From: an uncultured Shimia sp.
Lineage (GTDB): Bacteria; Pseudomonadota; Alphaproteobacteria; Rhodobacterales; Rhodobacteraceae
Direction of reading: 5' to 3'
Length of the DNA: 38,159 nucleotides
Assembly (NCBI GenBank): GCA_937881735.1
Contig: CALGEH010000036.1
Coordinates: 1-38,159 of the forward strand
Shown piece after piece: positions 29,639-38,159 of the stretch. Numbering within the stretch: the first letter of the stretch is position 1; each line of letters begins with the position of its first letter. The position numbers and the translations under genes were made by a program. The notes under the pieces were generated by a model. The model did not search any database. It was not told the DNA's origin and worked only from the letters and a program-made list of their open reading frames with translations.

Positions 29639-30091
29639 TCAGTCGGTCTTCTCGTATAAGATAAACGGCGTGCGCGTGGCCACCTGATCATAGAGCATTC
29701 GGCCTTTGTAATTGTTCTCTTCCGTGGTCCAGTAGGTCACCTTTATTCCCGCCGCCTTGGACGCACCGTGCACCGCATCGATGAGCGCGCGCGCCACACC
29801 CTTGCCCCGTACAGCGGGTTCAGTGAAGAGGTCCATGAGGTAACAGGTGTCCTCCTCGGACCACAAAAGCCGATGGAAAAGGAAATGGACGAGGCCCACG
29901 GGCCGCCCGTCCATCTCCGCGATGAACCCCTGAAATTCATGCGCGTCGTCGCTCAGCAAACGCTCAAACGCAATCTCATAGACCTGCTCGGGCAGTGTGG
30001 TGCGGTAAAATTCCAGATAGGCCGTCCACATGCGCGACCACTCCGCACGGTCGTCGCGCCGCAGCGCCCGGATGGTGATATCAGCTGTCAT
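29639..30091 (-). CDS. GNAT family N-acetyltransferase
   Basis: MTADITIRALRRDDRAEWSRMWTAYLEFY...CYLMDLFTEPAVRGKGVARALIDAVHGASKAAG...YWTTEENNYKGRMLYDQVA; RGxGxA acetyl-CoA motif. Confidence 0.9.
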   Translation of the reverse strand: MTADITIRALRRDDRAEWSRMWTAYLEFYRTTLPEQVYEIAFERLLSDDAHEFQGFIAEMDGRPVGLVHFLFHRLLWSEEDTCYLMDLFTEPAVRGKGVARALIDAVHGASKAAGIKVTYWTTEENNYKGRMLYDQVATRTPFILYEKTD

Positions 30092-30495
30092 AGAGCGCCC
30101 CTCCTGCCCGGGCGTAGCAGGCGACATATCCCGGCAGAGGTCAAGGCGCGCCTGACATTTCTCCACCCCGCGCCCTCGCATACCTCACTGGCCGCCGGGG
30201 TTCTGGCCAGCCACATTGACGCCTATGCAAGCGCGTCCGAGTTTTGGGCCTCCGTGTAATGTGCAGATTTATTACGACGAGGAGTCGCCACCCGCACCTT
30301 CTTCCCGCAAGTCAGCTTCACCCACCCCCACCCGCACGCCCCATATCTGCGTCAGCTCAACCACTGAGGCCTCCAGCCATGTGGCGCACCAATGCCCACC
30401 AGCGACAGTGAGACGCGGTATTGCCACGGCGATCAAAATTACAATGATTGGGTGTCAGCCACCTGCCCCCGCACAAAACCGCAGGGAAAGGATAG

Positions 30496-30972
30496 TTAGA
30501 AGTTGCCCGCTTGGATCCGCAACTGCCGCGCACGCGACAAGATTGCATCCTCAACTGCGCGCTGAGTGCCCGCGCTGACGGGACCAGAGCGCGATTGCAG
30601 CGCCACATTCAGGCTGCGCGCGTCCAATGCCGGATCGCTGATCAGGATCGTCGCGCGGTAAGAGTTGCTGCTACCGGGGGGGGTGCCGTAGCCCGTGGAG
30701 ATCACGCCGGTAAACGGATCAGCCGATTGGATAGGCAGAAAATCCAGCACGTCGAGCGAGGCTGTCCAGAGGAAGCGGTTCACCTTAACGCCCGCATCCT
30801 TGCCACGGAACGCATCAAAGAGGCTCGTCCCCGAGGTCACACCCACATTGGACTCGCGCCCGCCCTTCAGGGTGATCGCCTCTTTGTCCAGCGTGGGAGG
30901 CTCATCGCCACAGGCTGCTACCACCAAGGTTGCCAGCACCAATGCGCCACGCTTTGCAAAAGTCAGGATCAT
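30496..30972 (-). CDS. DUF3576-like lipoprotein
   Basis: MILTFAKRGALVLATLVVAACGDE (lipobox), FLWTASLDVLDFLPIQSADPFTGVISTGYGTPPGSSNSYRATILISDPALDARSLNVAL; recalled family often near leuS in this group. Confidence 0.8.
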   Translation of the reverse strand: MILTFAKRGALVLATLVVAACGDEPPTLDKEAITLKGGRESNVGVTSGTSLFDAFRGKDAGVKVNRFLWTASLDVLDFLPIQSADPFTGVISTGYGTPPGSSNSYRATILISDPALDARSLNVALQSRSGPVSAGTQRAVEDAILSRARQLRIQAGNF

Positions 30973-31158
30973 ACCGCCCACCGCCATTAACTGCTTCTTT
31001 TCCTAGTATCCAACCACGCCCGGCGGGGCAAGCTGTTTAGCCTCGTCACCCCTCTCATCGCCTATATGCTGTGGCTCGACCGCGCCGATTGGTGGTTTGC
31101 AAGTCAGGAGCACTGGATTACCTATCAGGCATATGCGCAATTCCCCGGAGCCGCCATC

Positions 31159-31815
31159 ATGAGTCTTGCCGATATCACCGCCCGCATCACAAAAGCCGAG
31201 GTCGCCGCCTGCCGCGCGCCGGGCTCAGTGCATCTCATCGCCGTCTCCAAGGTGCAGCCCAATGAGAGGGTTGCAGCCGTTCTGGACGAAGGCCACCGCT
31301 GTTTCGGCGAGAACCGCGTGCAGGAGGCGGCGGGCAAATGGCCCGATTTCCGCGAGACCTATGCTGGCGTCGACCTGCACCTGATTGGGCCTTTGCAGAG
31401 CAATAAGGTGCGACAGGCCTTTGGGCTTTTTGACGCCATTCATTCCGTGGACCGGCACAAACTGGCCACCGCCATCGCCCGGATTGCACAAGAAGAAGGG
31501 CAGTGTCCCAAGCTTTTCGTGCAGATCAACACCGGCGAGGAGCCGCAAAAGGCGGGCGTCTTACCTGACGCAGCCGATGCGATGATCGCCGAGTGCCGCG
31601 CTTTGGACCTCGCCATCGAGGGGCTGATGTGCATCCCGCCCGCCGAGGAAGAGCCAAGCCTGCATTTCGCGCTTCTGGCCAAGATCGCAGAGCGCAACGG
31701 GTTGAGCGGCCTCTCGATGGGGATGAGCGGCGATTTCGAGAGCGCGATTGCGCTTGGAGCCACCCATGTCCGCGTGGGCAGCGCCATTTTCGGCGCGCGC
31801 GTGGCCGCTGGCTGA
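31159..31815 (+). CDS. YggS family pyridoxal phosphate homeostasis protein
   Basis: HLIAVSKVQPNERVAAVLDEGHRCFGENRVQEAAGKW, HLIGPLQSNKVRQAF, SMGMSGDFESAIALGATHVRVGSAIFG. Confidence 0.95.
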   Translation: MSLADITARITKAEVAACRAPGSVHLIAVSKVQPNERVAAVLDEGHRCFGENRVQEAAGKWPDFRETYAGVDLHLIGPLQSNKVRQAFGLFDAIHSVDRHKLATAIARIAQEEGQCPKLFVQINTGEEPQKAGVLPDAADAMIAECRALDLAIEGLMCIPPAEEEPSLHFALLAKIAERNGLSGLSMGMSGDFESAIALGATHVRVGSAIFGARVAAG

Positions 31816-31824
31816 CGTCTGGGA

Positions 31825-32316
31825 TCAGCTGATAACGAGACGCGTCCCCGGCGTGGCCAGCGCCGCAATCCGCCAGATGTGATCGCGCCGAAACGCGATA
31901 CAGCCATCAGTGGGGTATCCCGGCCTGCGCCACTGGTGCAAAAAGATGCAAGAGCCGCGCCCCGCCTCCGCCTCGGGCCAGTTCCAATCGGTGATCATCA
32001 CCACATCATAGAGCGGATCACCCCGCCGGAGCGCCTCATGGCTCTGCGCATAAGGCGCGCGCACGGGGTGGTTATAGTCAGGCTGCCCGTTGGCATCAGA
32101 CCATAGATCACCGGGGCGGATGGGCTCAGCCCACGGCGCGGGCGGCGGCACACGGTCGGGCCTGTAGAGCAGGCCCGCGATGCGCAGCACACCCTTTGGC
32201 GTGGCCCCATCCCCCTCGCGTTTGTCGGCGGCAAGGCCCCCTTTGCCAATCGTACAGGGCCAAAGCTGCCCAGCGTAGCGCAGGCCCATCTTGGTGAGGA
32301 TCATATCATCGGTCAT
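31825..32316 (-). CDS. L,D-transpeptidase-fold (YkuD) family protein
   Basis: GDGATPKGVLRIAGLLYRPDR, GRGSCIFLHQWRRPGYPTDGCIAFRRDHIWRIAAL (YkuD His...Cys signature). Confidence 0.85.
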   Translation of the reverse strand: MTDDMILTKMGLRYAGQLWPCTIGKGGLAADKREGDGATPKGVLRIAGLLYRPDRVPPPAPWAEPIRPGDLWSDANGQPDYNHPVRAPYAQSHEALRRGDPLYDVVMITDWNWPEAEAGRGSCIFLHQWRRPGYPTDGCIAFRRDHIWRIAALATPGTRLVIS

Positions 32317-32347
32317 GGGGTTAGCTTAGCCACCCTCGCGCCGGGGT

Positions 32348-33379
32348 CTAGAGCGAAGCCTCGGGCCGGAACCCCTCGGGGATGGAATCGCGCCCCTCCA
32401 GCACCAGATCGGCCATGACCTCTGCCACTTTCGGCGCCATGCCAAAGCCGATCTTGAACCCGCCATTGGCGATGAACTGCCCCTCATGCAAGGGATGCGC
32501 CCCGAGCATTGGCGCGCGCGACCGGGTGCGGGGCCGCAATCCCGCCCAGCGCGCAATCACCGGCGCGTCCGCCAAGGCTGGCACAGCCGTGCAGGCTGCG
32601 GCAATCACATCGTCAAGCTGCGCGTCCGTCTCGGTGCCGCTGGCATAGTCCCGCTCGGAGGTGGAGCCGACGGCCACGGTCCCATCGGCATGTGGCACGA
32701 TATGCACGCCGCCGGCGAAAAGCTGCGGCCACTCGGGGGCTGCGAAATCTAAAAGCGCCGCCTGCCCCTTGATGCCCATGCCGATCTGCCGGGCCGCATC
32801 TCGGTTCAACGCCTCAAGCCCTGCCGTGCCCGTGGCATGGATCACCTGCCCGCGCTGCACGCCCTCGCGCAAAACTTCCCCGCCCCGCTCGCGGATAGCC
32901 GCCACCAAAGCCGCGCAGGCTTGTTTGGGATGGACCCGCGCGGTCAGCGTGTCATGGATCACAAAACCAGTGGGCGAGGCGGGCGCCCAATCAAACATAT
33001 CCGCCTCCGCCACATGCCATTCCGCCAGCCCGAGCCAGAGCGCCCCCGCCCCGCGCCCCCGCGCGCGCGCCAACTCCAACGCCGCCGCATCGGCCAGAGG
33101 CTGAAGCCGCCCGGTGCGCGCATAGCCCGCGCTGAGGCCACCCACCGCCTCAACACCTGCCCAAAATGCCTCGGCCATCAGCAGGCTTTCCAGCTGAAAC
33201 GCCTTCTTTTCGTTCCAGTTTTCCGGCACATGCGGGGCCAGCGCCCCAACGATGCCCCCCGATGCCCCGGCCCCCGGCCCATAAGGATCAATCACCCGCA
33301 CCCGGGCACCCCGCTCAAGACAGGCCCAAGCAATAGAGAGACCAAAAATACCGGCCCCGTGGATGGTGATATCGGACAT
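32348..33379 (-). CDS. FAD-dependent oxidoreductase, DAO/glycine-oxidase-like; candidate partner of MnmD
   Basis: MSDITIHGAGIFGLSIAWACLERGARVRVIDPYGPGAGASGGIVGALAPHVPENWNEKK, VGSTSERDY, WAGLRPRTRSRAPMLGAHP. Confidence 0.9.
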   Translation of the reverse strand: MSDITIHGAGIFGLSIAWACLERGARVRVIDPYGPGAGASGGIVGALAPHVPENWNEKKAFQLESLLMAEAFWAGVEAVGGLSAGYARTGRLQPLADAAALELARARGRGAGALWLGLAEWHVAEADMFDWAPASPTGFVIHDTLTARVHPKQACAALVAAIRERGGEVLREGVQRGQVIHATGTAGLEALNRDAARQIGMGIKGQAALLDFAAPEWPQLFAGGVHIVPHADGTVAVGSTSERDYASGTETDAQLDDVIAAACTAVPALADAPVIARWAGLRPRTRSRAPMLGAHPLHEGQFIANGGFKIGFGMAPKVAEVMADLVLEGRDSIPEGFRPEASL

Positions 33380-33446
33380 TGCCAAGGCGGCGATCCCTCT
33401 GCATGGTCGGCATGTGTTTCCATGCCGGACGATAAAGGACAACCGC

Positions 33447-34133
33447 ATGCAAAACCAGCAGGCCAATTTGAGCTGGCGCAGCAGCGATGGGGCAGGCGAT
33501 GTGCCGGTATCAGAGCGGTTCGATGATCCCTATTTCAGCCTCGACAACGGGCTGGAGGAAACACGGCATGTCTTCCTTGCAGGCAACGACCTGCCCGCGC
33601 GGTTTGAGGGCGGGTTTCGCATCGCCGAGCTTGGGTTCGGCACCGGATTGAACATGCTCACGGCGGCCCTTGCGTGGCAGATGGCTGGCGTGCCGGGCAC
33701 GCTACACTTGATCTCCTTCGAGGCCTATCCGATGGACGCAAGCGAAATGCGCCGCGCGCTCGCGGCCTTCCCCGAGCTGGGCAGTTTGCGCGATATTCTG
33801 GTGACCGCATGGTCGCAGGGCGGACCGATTGCACTGAGCGAGACTGTGCGGCTTGAGGTGATCATCGGCGATGCCCGCGAGACACTGCCCGCATGGCGCG
33901 GGATGGCGGATGCGTGGTTTCTCGACGGATTTTCCCCGGCCAAAAACCCCGAGCTTTGGGGCGCGGACCTCATGGGGCAGGTCCATGCCCACACCGCCCC
34001 CGGCGGCACGGCCGCGACCTATACCGCCGCGGGCTTCGTGCGGCGGGGCCTGAGCGATGCAGGCTTCGACGTCGAGCGGACGCCCGGCTTTGGCCGCAAG
34101 CGCCACATGACCCGCGCAAGGCGCCGCACATGA
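33447..34133 (+). CDS. mnmD: tRNA (5-methylaminomethyl-2-thiouridine)-methyltransferase MnmD
   Basis: MQNQQANLSWRSSDGAGDVPVSERFDDPYFSLDNGLEETRHVFLAGNDLPARF, IAELGFGTGLNML, WFLDGFSPAKNPELWG, TYTAAGFVRRGLSDAGFDVERTPGFGRKRHM. Confidence 0.93.
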   Translation: MQNQQANLSWRSSDGAGDVPVSERFDDPYFSLDNGLEETRHVFLAGNDLPARFEGGFRIAELGFGTGLNMLTAALAWQMAGVPGTLHLISFEAYPMDASEMRRALAAFPELGSLRDILVTAWSQGGPIALSETVRLEVIIGDARETLPAWRGMADAWFLDGFSPAKNPELWGADLMGQVHAHTAPGGTAATYTAAGFVRRGLSDAGFDVERTPGFGRKRHMTRARRRT

Positions 34134-34996
34134 CCGAACAAAACACACGGCTGGGCATCATGCTGATGGTCGCCACCACGTTCATCTTCGCCATGCAGGA
34201 CGGGCTCTCGCGCCATCTGGCGGGGGAATATAACGTGCTGATGGTGATCATGGTGCGCTACTGGTTCTTCGCCGCTTTCGTCATCACCATAGCCGCGCGC
34301 AAGGCGGGCGGCCTCCGCGCCGCAGCCCGCACCGACCAGCCCCGCGTGCAAGGGTTTCGCGCGCTGCTTCTGGTCACGGAAATCTGTGTCATGGTTCTGG
34401 CCTTTACGCTTCTGGGGCTTGTGGAAAGCCATGCGGTCTTTGCCTGCTATCCCCTGCTGATCGCGGCTCTCTCGGGCCCCGTGCTGGGCGAGCATGTGGG
34501 CTGGCGCCGCTGGGCCGCAATCGCGGTGGGCTTTGTTGGCGTCATCATCATCCTTGAGCCGGGCTTCGGCGTCTTTCAGATCGAAGCGGTCGTGCCGCTG
34601 CTGGCAGCCCTGATGTTCGCACTTTACGGCCTTCTGACCCGTTACGTTGCACGACAAGACAGTGCCGCCACCAGCTTTTTCTGGACCGGCACGGTGGGCG
34701 CGGTTGGCGTCACCGCCGTGGGCATCTGGTTCTGGGAGCCGATGAGCGCGCCAGATTGGGCGTGGATGAGCCTTCTCTGCGTTACCGGCGCCTTGGGCCA
34801 TTTCACCTTGATCAAATGCTATGAGGTGGCCGAGGCGAGCGCTGTGCAACCCTTCGCCTATCTCCAGCTTGTCTTCGTCACCGTCCTGGGCGTCACCGTT
34901 TTTGGCGAGGCGATCCGGCTCAACGTGGCGCTGGGGACGGGTATCGTCGTGGCGGCGGGGCTCTTCACCCTCTGGCGGCAGCGTCAGGTGGGATGA
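34130..34996 (+). CDS. DMT superfamily (EamA) transporter
   Basis: 10-TM-like hydrophobic protein; GIMLMVATTFIFAMQDGLSRHLA, two EamA-type repeats; ATGA overlap with mnmD. Confidence 0.9.
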   Translation: MTEQNTRLGIMLMVATTFIFAMQDGLSRHLAGEYNVLMVIMVRYWFFAAFVITIAARKAGGLRAAARTDQPRVQGFRALLLVTEICVMVLAFTLLGLVESHAVFACYPLLIAALSGPVLGEHVGWRRWAAIAVGFVGVIIILEPGFGVFQIEAVVPLLAALMFALYGLLTRYVARQDSAATSFFWTGTVGAVGVTAVGIWFWEPMSAPDWAWMSLLCVTGALGHFTLIKCYEVAEASAVQPFAYLQLVFVTVLGVTVFGEAIRLNVALGTGIVVAAGLFTLWRQRQVG

Positions 34997-35031
34997 GGCG
35001 GACGCGCTGGTTTCAGGCCTATTTCACGTGA

Positions 35032-36993
35032 CTATTTCACCGTGATCGTCGCGCCCAAAAGCTCTTGAGTGAACGGGATCGGCAAAGCCTCCCTGCCCAG
35101 CCGCGCACGGTAAACGGGCAGGCTCTCGGTCACACGCTGGATGTAATTGCGGGTCTCGTTGAAGGGGATATGCTCGATCCAGTCGATGATATCCATACCC
35201 CCCGCGCGCGGGTCACCAAAGTCCTCCATCCATCTGAGAGGGCGGCCCGGCCCGGCGTTATAGCCCGCCGAAATCATCACCACATTGGCGTCGAACATCC
35301 CCGAGAGCTGCGCGATATAGGTGCTGCCAAGCTGCGCGTTATAGCGCCAATCCGACAGCACGCGCGCGCGCTCATGCGCGAGGCCCAGATCGCGCGCGAC
35401 ATCGCTCGCGGTGCCCGGCATCAGCTGCATAAGCCCCTCGGCCCCCGCGCCGCTGGTCACGCCGAAATCAAACTCCGACTCGCGCCGCGCAATGGCCAGC
35501 GCCATCTCCATCGGCACGGGCAGGTCCATCTCCTGCATCGGGTGCAGCGCGTAATATGGCTCGGGCAAAACGATCCCACGCCGGGCCACCGCCTTGCCCA
35601 GCATGACCTGCAAATGCGGCGCGTCCATCTCTTTCAGCACGGCGGCGATCTGGCCAATCCCTGCACGGTCCTGCGTCTCGCTCAACGCTACGAAAAGCTG
35701 CTCCGACAGGGTCAGCCGCCCCGCAGCATGAGCCAGAACCGCGGCTTGGAAAAGGGGCGCTTGGGTGAAGGGCGCGCCGCGCCAATCGGGAAAGGTTTCC
35801 GTGCCAGCAAGCGCCGGGTCAGTGGGCAGTCCGGCCTTTTCAGCCGCCAGAAGGCCGTAGAAGCTGGTCTGATGCGCGGCCCCTTCCTCATAGGCAATCT
35901 GCGCCGCGTCACCATCGCCCAGAGCCTCCTGCGCGCGACCGATCCAATAGCCCGCCCGGCCCAGCGAAATCGGCGTGGCCACGGCGGCGCGCAGTCGTTG
36001 AAAATGATCCAGCGCCAACTCAGGCTCGTTCAGGAACCTGAGCGCGAGGTAGCCTGAGAGCCACTCCAGATCAGCAAAGGATGAGCCTTCCACAAGCTGA
36101 TGGCGCGAGGCCAGATCATAGGCAACCGCATACTCCTGCGCCCGCATCATCCGGCGCGACAGGGCGCGGCGCCAACCGGCCCACTGATCCGCGCGACCCA
36201 GACCACCATCAATGGCGCTTTGGGAGCGCATAAGGGCGATGGCTTTTTCGTCCTCGTCAATCTCCAGATACCGCTCAAACCGGGCATGGGCGAGGCCTGG
36301 ATCATCGCGGAGCGCTTCTGGAAGGCTCGCGATCTTTGCATCCAGCCCGCGTTGCCCGGACGCCGCCACTTGCCGAATCTCGGCTATGGCACGCGCACCG
36401 TCGCTGGCCAAGGGCAGCATCAATTCCGCATCGCGCAGGCCCCGCCAAAGGGTCATATCGAGCCGCGCGTCATGGTGCGGGGCCAGAAGTTCCGCATGGG
36501 CGGCGAGGAAATCAGCATGCTCTTCCGCGCTCAGATCAAAGGAACGCCACGCCATAACGACGCTGGCATCCGCATCCCCCACCTGCCCCGCGGCGCGTAA
36601 CGCACGGTCAAGCCGCAAGATGCCAGCACCCGTCTCAGGCAAACCGCCTGCGTGAAAGGCCAAAACCTGCGCTTCTGTAGCCTCGGCAAAGTCTGGCTCC
36701 GCCCGCGCGCGCAAACGCTCAAGGCCCGGCCAATCGGGATATGCCTCTAAAAATGCCAAAACCTCCGCCGGGCTGCCACGTCCCGCCCGCAAGCGGTGCC
36801 ACTCCACCAGCACCACAGCGCCAGGCCCGTCCCGTGCAGCCAAGTCAGCGGCCCGCTCCCACCGGCCATCGCCCAAAGCATCCAAAGCAGAAGCAAGCGG
36901 ACGCGGCGCAATCTTCGCTGGCTCCGCCGTAGCAGACAGCGCAAGCCCGAAGGCCACGCAAAACGGGAAAATACAGCGCAACATCTCTTGCAT
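35032..36993 (-). CDS. lytic murein transglycosylase (Slt70-like)
   Basis: Signal peptide, alpha-superhelical middle, MALAIARRESEFDFGVTSGAGAEGLMQLMPGTASDVARDLGL, LGSTYIAQLSGMFDANVVMISAGYNAGPGRPLRW. Confidence 0.94.
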   Translation of the reverse strand: MQEMLRCIFPFCVAFGLALSATAEPAKIAPRPLASALDALGDGRWERAADLAARDGPGAVVLVEWHRLRAGRGSPAEVLAFLEAYPDWPGLERLRARAEPDFAEATEAQVLAFHAGGLPETGAGILRLDRALRAAGQVGDADASVVMAWRSFDLSAEEHADFLAAHAELLAPHHDARLDMTLWRGLRDAELMLPLASDGARAIAEIRQVAASGQRGLDAKIASLPEALRDDPGLAHARFERYLEIDEDEKAIALMRSQSAIDGGLGRADQWAGWRRALSRRMMRAQEYAVAYDLASRHQLVEGSSFADLEWLSGYLALRFLNEPELALDHFQRLRAAVATPISLGRAGYWIGRAQEALGDGDAAQIAYEEGAAHQTSFYGLLAAEKAGLPTDPALAGTETFPDWRGAPFTQAPLFQAAVLAHAAGRLTLSEQLFVALSETQDRAGIGQIAAVLKEMDAPHLQVMLGKAVARRGIVLPEPYYALHPMQEMDLPVPMEMALAIARRESEFDFGVTSGAGAEGLMQLMPGTASDVARDLGLAHERARVLSDWRYNAQLGSTYIAQLSGMFDANVVMISAGYNAGPGRPLRWMEDFGDPRAGGMDIIDWIEHIPFNETRNYIQRVTESLPVYRARLGREALPIPFTQELLGATITVK

Positions 36994-37154
36994 TTCCTAG
37001 CTGATCAAAGGATAGACAGCGCCAGCCTAAGGCCGCGCCCGAGGGCCGTCCACCCGCTAAACTTGGCAGGGGGGCGGCATCCCGCTAGGGTCGCGAAAAT
37101 GTTATCACGAGAGGGCCAAAAGGGCCCTGACAGCACAGAAAAAGGAGCGTTCCC

Positions 37155-38030
37155 ATGATCAAAGGTTCCATGCCAGCTCTGGTCACGCCGTTCAAGAACG
37201 GCGAAGTGGATTTCGACACGCTCAAAACACTTGTCGAATGGCATATCGGCGAAGGCAGCCATGGCCTTGTGCCAGTGGGAACAACGGGCGAAAGCCCGAC
37301 GCTCACCCATGCCGAGCATGAAAGTGTTGTCGAAGAGGTGGTGCGTGCCGCCGCAGGGCGCATCCCTGTCATCGCAGGCGCCGGCAGCAACAACACCGTC
37401 GAGTCGATGCGTTTCATGCAGCACGCACACAAGGTGGGCGCGACCGCCGCTTTGGTCGTAACGCCATACTACAACAAACCCACACAGCGCGGCCTCATCG
37501 CCCATTTCACAGCCCTGCATGACTGCTGCGACCTGCCGATTGTGATCTACAACATCCCAGGCCGCTCGGTCGTGGATATGACGCCCGAGACCATGGGCAC
37601 GCTGGCCAAGCTGCCACGTATCATCGGGGTGAAAGACGCCACCGGTGATCTAGCCCGCGTATGCCAGCAACGCATCACATGCGGGCCAGATTTCATCCAA
37701 GTCTCCGGTGAGGACGCCACCGCCCACGGCTTCAACGCCCAAGGCGGCACTGGCTGTATCTCGGTCACAGCCAACGTCGCGCCCAAGCTCTGCGCCGAGT
37801 TGCAAGCGGCGTGCCTTGCCGGACGCTATGACACAGCGCTTGACCTTCAGGACCGCCTGATGCCCCTGCACCAAGCTATCTTCACAGAACCGGGTCTTGT
37901 CGGCGTAAAATACGCAATGTCCAAGCTGGGCCTTTGCTCTGAAGAAGTACGTTCGCCGCTCACAGGGCTGGCAGATGAGACCAAAATCTTGGTCGAAAAC
38001 GGGTTACGCCACGCTGGGTTATTGAACTGA
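37155..38030 (+). CDS. dapA: 4-hydroxy-tetrahydrodipicolinate synthase
   Basis: [88 protein letters not shown]. Confidence 0.97.
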   Translation: MIKGSMPALVTPFKNGEVDFDTLKTLVEWHIGEGSHGLVPVGTTGESPTLTHAEHESVVEEVVRAAAGRIPVIAGAGSNNTVESMRFMQHAHKVGATAALVVTPYYNKPTQRGLIAHFTALHDCCDLPIVIYNIPGRSVVDMTPETMGTLAKLPRIIGVKDATGDLARVCQQRITCGPDFIQVSGEDATAHGFNAQGGTGCISVTANVAPKLCAELQAACLAGRYDTALDLQDRLMPLHQAIFTEPGLVGVKYAMSKLGLCSEEVRSPLTGLADETKILVENGLRHAGLLN

Positions 38031-38108
38031 GTTAAGCATTTAGCGCCGTCCGGAAGCAATCGCGGCGGGCCCTGCTGAGATAGGGGCGAAATTGAGTATT
38101 TCTTCTAG

Positions 38109-38159
38109 GGCCTGTGGACAATCAGGATTCCCATTGGGCCTGATTTCTGATTCAAACTT
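38109..38159. mobile_element. possible terminus of an IS element running off the window
   Basis: CTAG followed by GGGCCTGTGGACAATCAGGATTCCCATTGGGCCTGATTTCTGATTCAAACTT; composition and pattern shift, resembles IS5-type ends from memory only; no transposase in the window. Confidence 0.25.

Noticed and set aside
30216-30578. 120-aa plus-strand ORF in the GNAT-DUF3576 gap
   Set aside because: Ser/Pro/Thr-rich low-complexity translation, overlaps the DUF3576 coding end, no domain recognisable.
30676-30683. G8 homopolymer within the DUF3576-like gene as a possible phase-variation tract
   Set aside because: Only 8 nt, and a similar C8 run occurs in topA (7976-7983); expected by chance in a GC-rich genome.
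35065-36057. 330-aa plus-strand ORF opposite the lytic transglycosylase
   Set aside because: Shadow ORF with no recognisable domain.
1-38159. CRISPR arrays, rRNA, tRNA genes, prophage or defence clusters
   Set aside because: Searched by eye; no regularly spaced repeats, no recognisable tRNA/rRNA sequence, no phage or defence genes seen.

Overview
The window is a GC-rich stretch of alphaproteobacterial chromosome that looks like the Roseobacter/Rhodobacteraceae group, judged from protein content and gene order read by eye. It is densely packed with mostly housekeeping genes: a cytochrome c oxidase assembly/subunit cluster (coxC partial, ctaG, a small ORF, ctaB, coxB), tldD, dprA, topA, an L,D-transpeptidase, scoAB, an AAA ATPase, a ligase-associated-type DEXH helicase, a cytochrome c, a class I lysyl-tRNA synthetase, a TerB-like protein, a stand-alone Lrp/AsnC effector-domain protein, hemC/hemE, an HNH nuclease, an MscS channel, a TIGR03862-type flavoprotein, a GFA-family protein, an alpha/beta hydrolase, holA, leuS, a glycosyltransferase, a GNAT acetyltransferase, a DUF3576-like lipoprotein, a YggS-type PLP protein, a second YkuD-fold protein, a DAO-type FAD oxidoreductase divergent from mnmD, a DMT transporter, a lytic transglycosylase and dapA. 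I saw no CRISPR array, rRNA, tRNA, phage or defence island, and nothing I can honestly call a new system. The items most worth a second look are an atypically AT-rich, apparently inserted segment inside the leuS editing-domain region; the lack of lptE between leuS and holA; a decayed FAD-oxidase pseudogene between the Lrp-like gene and hemC; the split-MnmC-like mnmD/FAD-oxidase pair; a strong intrinsic terminator inside the cox cluster; and a possible IS end at the right edge.
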